Source: Prolixibacteraceae bacterium (GTDB lineage: Bacteria > Bacteroidota > Bacteroidia > Bacteroidales > Prolixibacteraceae). From it: a stretch of 8,758 nucleotides of DNA. This document shows, one piece after another, positions 6,593-8,758 of the stretch (the first letter of the stretch is position 1; the number at the start of each line of letters is the position of its first letter). The stretch spans positions 1-8,758 of the forward strand of contig SKHV01000139.1 of NCBI GenBank assembly GCA_007116765.1, read 5' to 3'. The notes under the pieces were generated by a model. It was given only the letters and a program-made list of their open reading frames with translations, ran no database searches and was not told where the DNA came from. The position numbers and the translations under genes were made by a program.

Positions 6593-7911
6593 TAGTACTG
6601 ATAATAATTGGCTGGGTTGTTCCTATAAATGCCAATGCCCAACCGGTGTGGCATAAAACCGATTCGCTCACCTACAAGCATTTCAATGCCGGGGAGTGGG
6701 AAAGTGTGCTGAAAGAAGCAAACCGTTCGCTGGCCGAAGGAGTCGATTTTTATTACCTCCGGGTTAGGGCAGGCAAGGCCGCATATGAATTAAAAAAATA
6801 CCGACTTGCAGCCAGCCATTTTTCAATAGCACACCAATGGAATCGTTCCGATGAGTTTGTAAACTATTGGTATTATAACGCACTGCTTTTGTCGGGCAAC
6901 AGCGACGAGGCAAGTTTTTTGGCCAGTAGCTTCAATAACGATTTTCTTCAGCGCATGCAAATAAAACCACGGGGCAAACTGCATTCGATATCGCTTGAAT
7001 CGCAGTTGACCCGGAATAGCCGTTTCGGCGAACTGAGCAACGAAGGAATAATAAGCGATGGCACTTACATCAACTATCGTAGTGTAATGAAACAGCAAGC
7101 TTACATCGGAATCGGGGTCGATCATGCGCTAGGCAGCAAGTTGAACCTGTATCACGGTTTTAGTCGCTTAAACATTCAACGTACCGAAAGGTTTCAGTCA
7201 TCTTTTCCTCAACTCGATCACTCCGAAGAGCCCAGCACCTCACAATTCAACTATTTTATTCAGGGAAGATACCTACTCGGAAATGGATGGAGCACAAACG
7301 CATCGTTGTCCTTGCTTTGGGGCATGGCCAACAGCAACTGGATCACCTTTAGAAACAGTCCGCAACCCATTATTACCGCTTACGAATATCAAATTAGCGA
7401 CCAAATAGCAACAGTAGGCCTTACAAAAGATATTTGGTGGATTCGCCCGCAAGTTTCTGCCTCCATCGGCACCATCAATCAATGGAGACAGGTTCAACTT
7501 TCACCTCAGTTTACTTTGTATCCTTTAGGGAACACACATTTGTATTTGACATCAGGGCTAACACTTCACAACGATCAAAGCGCTGATGAATCAAAATATG
7601 TATTCAGTCAGAAAATTGGTGTGAAAACAGGCCCCATTTGGCTGATTGCCGATGGATGGCTGGGACCAATGCAAAACTTCAGTACGCCCGATGGTTTTGT
7701 GGTGTACAACATGCCCGAAAAAATCAAGCAGATGGCAGGTTTAACGATATATTTGCCATTGTTTAAGCACAAACTTGAGCTGATGGCCCGTTACCGTGTT
7801 GCTCAAAAAGAGGGGCAAAGCTACCACTATTCAAACACCACCGAATATACAACAAGTACCTATTGGTTTACCGACAATAATATTTTAATCAGCTTAAAAT
7901 GGAATCTATAA
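6577..7911 (+). CDS. Exported TPR protein with C-terminal outer-membrane beta-barrel
   Basis: This 444-residue protein has a signal peptide at residues 1-21 (hydrophobic core LIVLIIIGWVV, cleavage near NANA-Q). Helical TPR-like repeats follow at about 30-120 (FNAGEWESVLKEANRSLAEG, YYLRVRAGKAAYELKKYRLA, YYNALLLSGNSDEASFLASS). From about 133 to the end there are alternating amphipathic beta strands rich in Y, W, G and S, ending LISLKWNL, as in an outer-membrane barrel; the last residue is L rather than the more usual F. The start overlaps the channel-peptidase gene by 16 bases, and its end overlaps the next TPR gene by 13, so translation of the three is probably coupled. It may form an outer-membrane exit or docking site whose periplasmic TPR part recruits the partner at 7899. 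The barrel is judged from strand pattern only, not from a recognised family. Confidence 0.8.
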   Translation: MHRILIVLIIIGWVVPINANAQPVWHKTDSLTYKHFNAGEWESVLKEANRSLAEGVDFYYLRVRAGKAAYELKKYRLAASHFSIAHQWNRSDEFVNYWYYNALLLSGNSDEASFLASSFNNDFLQRMQIKPRGKLHSISLESQLTRNSRFGELSNEGIISDGTYINYRSVMKQQAYIGIGVDHALGSKLNLYHGFSRLNIQRTERFQSSFPQLDHSEEPSTSQFNYFIQGRYLLGNGWSTNASLSLLWGMANSNWITFRNSPQPIITAYEYQISDQIATVGLTKDIWWIRPQVSASIGTINQWRQVQLSPQFTLYPLGNTHLYLTSGLTLHNDQSADESKYVFSQKIGVKTGPIWLIADGWLGPMQNFSTPDGFVVYNMPEKIKQMAGLTIYLPLFKHKLELMARYRVAQKEGQSYHYSNTTEYTTSTYWFTDNNILISLKWNL

Positions 7912-8516
7912 GAAAAATATTCATCATGGTGTTGGCCATTGGCTTACCACTTTTGATGAAAGCTCAATACAACGAAAAGGTTTTACAAACATTCGAGCAG
8001 AGTTATGTCCTTGAGAAAGCCAACGACTTCCGAAAATCGGCCAAAGTACTGAAAGATATCTATATAGCCGATTCGTACGAGTTTAACCTGCGTTTGGGAT
8101 GGCTGCAATACAATGCCGGTTTGTTCGACGAATCGAAAGAGTATTACCAGAAAGCCATGTCGTTAATGCCCTATTCCGAAGAAGCCAAATTCGGGTTGAT
8201 ATTGCCTTTGGCGGCAAGGGGAGAATGGGACGAAATAGCAAAATTATACAATCAAATACTGACTAATAATCCTGGCAACACCCGTGCCCTTTACAACCTC
8301 GGACTGATCCACTATAACCAAAAAGAATGGGCACAGGCAGTAAGGCATTTTCAAAAGTTGGTCGATTTGTACCCATTCGCATACGACGGCCTGCTGATGC
8401 TTGCCTGGACCAACCTTCAATTGGGCAAAACACGCGAAGCCAGGGTGTTGTTTAACAAAGTATTGCTTTTCTCGCCCGGCGATGCTTCGGCGCTTGAAGG
8501 ATTGGAATTACTATAG
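7899..8516 (+). CDS. Small exported tetratricopeptide-repeat protein
   Basis: This 205-residue protein has a signal peptide (residues 1-22, core IFIMVLAIGLPLLM, ending KAQ), with about five TPR units behind it: 33-57, 60-91 (LGWLQYNAGLFDESKEYYQKAM), 94-125, 128-159 (YNLGLIHYNQKEWAQAVRHF) and 163-193 (LAWTNLQLGKTREARVLFNK). It is almost entirely repeats, which points to a scaffold or adaptor in the periplasm with no enzyme activity. It overlaps the barrel gene by 13 bases and is the last gene of the operon. A partner role with the barrel protein or the M23 domain is likely but inferred. The gene ends in TAG followed directly by an in-frame TAA (8514-8519), after which a Crp/Fnr relic begins in the same frame. 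Confidence 0.88.
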   Translation: MESIRKIFIMVLAIGLPLLMKAQYNEKVLQTFEQSYVLEKANDFRKSAKVLKDIYIADSYEFNLRLGWLQYNAGLFDESKEYYQKAMSLMPYSEEAKFGLILPLAARGEWDEIAKLYNQILTNNPGNTRALYNLGLIHYNQKEWAQAVRHFQKLVDLYPFAYDGLLMLAWTNLQLGKTREARVLFNKVLLFSPGDASALEGLELL

Positions 8517-8519
8517 TAA

Positions 8520-8582
8520 CTGGCCAACATGGTGGGCACCGCCACCGAGTTTGTTATCAGATTTCTTTCCGAGTTTAACCAA
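8520..8582 (+). pseudogene. Relic of a Crp/Fnr-family helix-turn-helix coding segment
   Basis: Read from CTG at 8520, this stretch encodes LANMVGTATEFVIRFLSEFN plus Q. It matches the HTH of the Crp/Fnr protein at the left edge (103-165) at 18 of 21 residues. At the DNA level 8518-8582 matches 101-165 at 55 of 65 bases without gaps. There is no start codon and no rest of the domain: two stop codons lie just upstream and the similarity ends at about 8582. It is therefore a fragment left by duplication or by decay of a Crp/Fnr paralogue, not a working gene. Confidence 0.72.
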
Positions 8583-8758
8583 CTCCGCCCTTACTTCTAT
8601 CAGGCACATAATGAAGTTATTGCGATCCGACAGTTGGCCATAGCCGTTAACTTAATTTATAAAAGCCTTCAACAAGCATCTGACAATGAGATATTTTGCC
8701 TTTTTTAGTTTCGATTAATAGGTGCTTAATCATAGGGATATATCTTTCTTTTATCAAT
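8583..8758. other. Downstream region without a clear terminator
   Basis: After the Crp/Fnr relic, I see no GC-rich hairpin with a T-run that would end the operon. The TTTTTT at 8701-8706 is not preceded by a stable stem. A weak inverted repeat GATTAA / TTAATC (8713-8718 and 8726-8731) is AT-only and has no T-run next to it. Confidence 0.4.
8647..8758 (-). CDS. Possible C-terminal end of a minus-strand gene entering from the right edge
   Basis: On the minus strand, an open frame enters from the right edge and ends at TAA (8649-8647). Its 36 residues include KERYIPMIKHLLIETKKGK and HCQMLVEGFYKLS, a composition more protein-like than random AT-rich DNA. The next frame beyond the stop, minus strand about 8646-8583, continues as a protein-like reading (NGYGQLSDRNNFIMCLIEVR), as if the gene was once longer and suffered a frameshift. 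No family is recognised. The stretch is short and may be non-coding. If real, it converges on the operon. Confidence 0.28.
   Translation of the reverse strand, partial: LIKERYIPMIKHLLIETKKGKISHCQMLVEGFYKLS

Noticed and set aside
8401..8643. 80-codon plus-strand open frame across the end of the TPR gene and beyond
   Set aside because: It is mostly an out-of-frame copy of the TPR coding sequence and continues into the Crp relic in the wrong frame.
8583..8758. Intrinsic terminator for the operon
   Set aside because: The only T-run (8701-8706) lacks a preceding stable stem, and the one small inverted repeat nearby is AT-only.

Overview
The window looks like a moderate-GC chromosomal segment of a Bacteroidota bacterium. 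The support is a protein with a C-terminal type IX secretion (T9SS) sorting domain, a compact AraC regulator of a kind common in that phylum, a Crp/Fnr tail with the MVGTATE-type recognition helix, and mostly weak Shine-Dalgarno sequences. No rRNA, tRNA, CRISPR array or intact insertion sequence was seen. No gene-free stretch exceeds 300 bases.

Left edge (1-833): two regulators overlap by one base, the C-terminal part of a Crp/Fnr-family protein and a complete 196-residue AraC-type regulator. A 106-base gap (834-939) follows. It holds promoter-like and operator-like sequence, including a 9-base direct repeat that places an ATG-TAA just ahead of the true start of the next gene.

Centre (940-8516): seven same-strand genes, with gaps of 11 bases or less or short overlaps, form one probable operon. 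In order they encode (1) a PqqD-like peptide-binding protein; (2) a stand-alone CPSase/PylC-like ATP-grasp ligase; (3) a secreted T9SS-cargo protein; (4) a fold-III PLP decarboxylase related to diaminopimelate/ornithine decarboxylases, with an extra N-terminal extension resembling a RiPP leader (YxxP motif); (5) a membrane protein fusing a urea-transporter-type channel to an M23 metallopeptidase; (6) a TPR plus outer-membrane beta-barrel protein; (7) a small exported TPR protein. The set suggests synthesis or modification of an amino-acid- or peptide-derived compound (PqqD, ATP-grasp, decarboxylase), processing and movement across the inner membrane (channel-peptidase), and handling at the envelope (barrel, TPR, T9SS protein). 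I do not recognise this combination as a characterised pathway. No separate precursor peptide gene is visible, so the leader-like tag on the decarboxylase is the most notable feature.

Right edge (8517-8758): just past the last stop lies a 65-base relic 85% identical to the Crp/Fnr HTH segment at the left edge. It is followed by sequence that may be the tail of a partial or decayed minus-strand gene. This end looks like a junction of genomic debris and probably marks the edge of the module.
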